This document shows positions 6,197-6,633 of a stretch of DNA of 6,633 nucleotides, piece after piece. The DNA is from Caulobacteraceae bacterium (GTDB taxonomy: Bacteria; Pseudomonadota; Alphaproteobacteria; Caulobacterales; Caulobacteraceae): positions 1-6,633 of the forward strand of contig CANMXH010000128.1 in assembly GCA_947501315.1 (NCBI GenBank), given 5' to 3'. Positions within the stretch are counted from its first letter, which is position 1. Every line of letters starts with the position of its first letter. Below the pieces are notes generated by a model. It was not told the origin of the DNA. It ran no database searches and was given only the letters and a program-made list of their open reading frames with translations. A program made the translations under genes and the position numbers.

Positions 6197-6231
6197 AAAA
6201 ACACCGTCCGGATCGTCCACTGCGTCCGGAC
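6197..6231 (-). terminator. Likely intrinsic terminator of the DUF1365 gene
   Basis: Reading the minus strand, GTCCGGA (6231-6225) and TCCGGAC (6212-6206) form a perfect 7-bp GC-rich stem with a 12-base loop. After four bases it is followed by TTTTT (6201-6197). It begins about 34 bases after the DUF1365 stop codon. The loop is longer than usual and the T-run starts a little late, so efficiency may be moderate. Confidence 0.5.
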
Positions 6232-6265
6232 CTGCAGTTCCGCAACATGGCGTCCGGCTGCATCA

Positions 6266-6633
6266 CTATCGGACGGAGCCCTCCGTCACAGGCTGCTTCG
6301 GCGGCGCGCCGCGGTGACGGTAGCGTGCCCCCTTGAACATCATCTTCGCCGCCTCCCAGTGGATGCCCCAGGTGACCTTCCAGGTCAGCAGGGGGTGGGT
6401 CAGGAAGGCGCGCAGCAACTGGCCGTCGGTCAGGGGGCGGCGTTGGCCGGCGAAGCTGGCGGTCAGGATCGGCGTGTCGCCCCGACGGACGGCGACGACG
6501 ACCGACACCACCTCGCCCGGCGGGCGGACGGTGAAGTCATAGGTCAGGTCGCGGTCCATGAAGGGTGAGACGAACAGCTGTTTGTCCACGGTCTGGCGGA
6601 TCAGTGCGCGACCAGCCCCCTCCACCGCCTCCG
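6266..6633 (-). CDS. DUF1365 family protein, C-terminal part (5' end outside the window)
   Basis: The reading frame stays open to the window edge at 6633, and the TAG stop is at 6268-6266, so about 121 C-terminal codons are seen of a family usually near 250-270 residues. The DUF1365 blocks are clear: DKQLFVSPFMDRDLTYDF, then RPPGE, FAGQRRPLTDGQLLRAFLTHPLLTW (first part) and VTWGIHWEAAKMMFKGARY. A GTG at 6625 is in frame but lies inside the conserved domain and is not the true start. The family's biochemical function is unsettled. In many proteobacteria these genes sit next to an FAD-dependent amine-oxidase-like gene and a cyclopropane-fatty-acid-synthase-like methyltransferase gene, suggesting lipid modification. 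The expected methyltransferase is not downstream here, so any such partners would lie upstream, beyond the window. Confidence 0.88.
   Translation of the reverse strand, partial: EAVEGAGRALIRQTVDKQLFVSPFMDRDLTYDFTVRPPGEVVSVVVAVRRGDTPILTASFAGQRRPLTDGQLLRAFLTHPLLTWKVTWGIHWEAAKMMFKGARYRHRGAPPKQPVTEGSVR

Noticed and set aside
5433..6317. A 294-codon plus-strand open frame antisense to scoA, extending into the DUF1365 gene
   Set aside because: The opposing scoA frame has unmistakable family motifs. The antisense translation is a low-complexity Asp/Gly/Ala/Val protein of the kind that GC-rich codon bias produces opposite real genes, with no recognisable domain.

Overview
The window is GC-rich and densely coded. 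Codon use, protein families and gene arrangement suggest an alphaproteobacterium, perhaps of the Caulobacterales (Caulobacter/Brevundimonas type). That placement is an inference from style, not from a marker gene. I see no RNA gene, CRISPR array, insertion sequence or long repeat.

Plus strand, 112-3588: a compact four-gene operon for an Mla/MCE-type ABC lipid transporter. In order it encodes a permease with an N-terminal STAS domain (MlaE-like, with the MlaB role fused on), the ATPase (MlaF-like), a membrane-anchored MCE substrate-binding protein (MlaD-like) and an ABC_trans_aux/PqiC-type lipoprotein. Two junctions are 4-nt GTGA overlaps and the third is a 14-nt gap carrying a Shine-Dalgarno sequence, so the genes are very likely co-transcribed and translationally coupled. 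The likely job is moving phospholipid or another hydrophobic molecule between inner and outer membrane. No MlaC-type periplasmic carrier gene is present in the window.

Minus strand, 3589-4434: a helical soluble protein that I read as a short, divergent member of the TelA (toxic anion resistance) family. Its stop codon directly abuts the stop of the lipoprotein gene, giving a convergent junction of zero bases.

Minus strand, 4538-6107: a succinyl-CoA:3-ketoacid CoA-transferase operon, scoA then scoB. Between the two subunit genes lies a 71-codon gene for a single-pass membrane protein with an Ala/Pro-rich tail, joined to both neighbours by 1-nt TGATG overlaps. This inserted small gene is the most unusual thing in the window. 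The enzyme would let the cell activate acetoacetate with succinyl-CoA, linking ketone-body or polyhydroxybutyrate breakdown to the TCA cycle.

Minus strand, 6266-6633: the C-terminal part of a DUF1365 protein whose 5' part lies beyond the window. A hairpin plus T-tract just downstream probably ends its transcript before the sco operon begins.

Stretches without genes are short: 1-111, 4435-4537 and 6108-6265. Only weak promoter-like matches can be offered in the last two.
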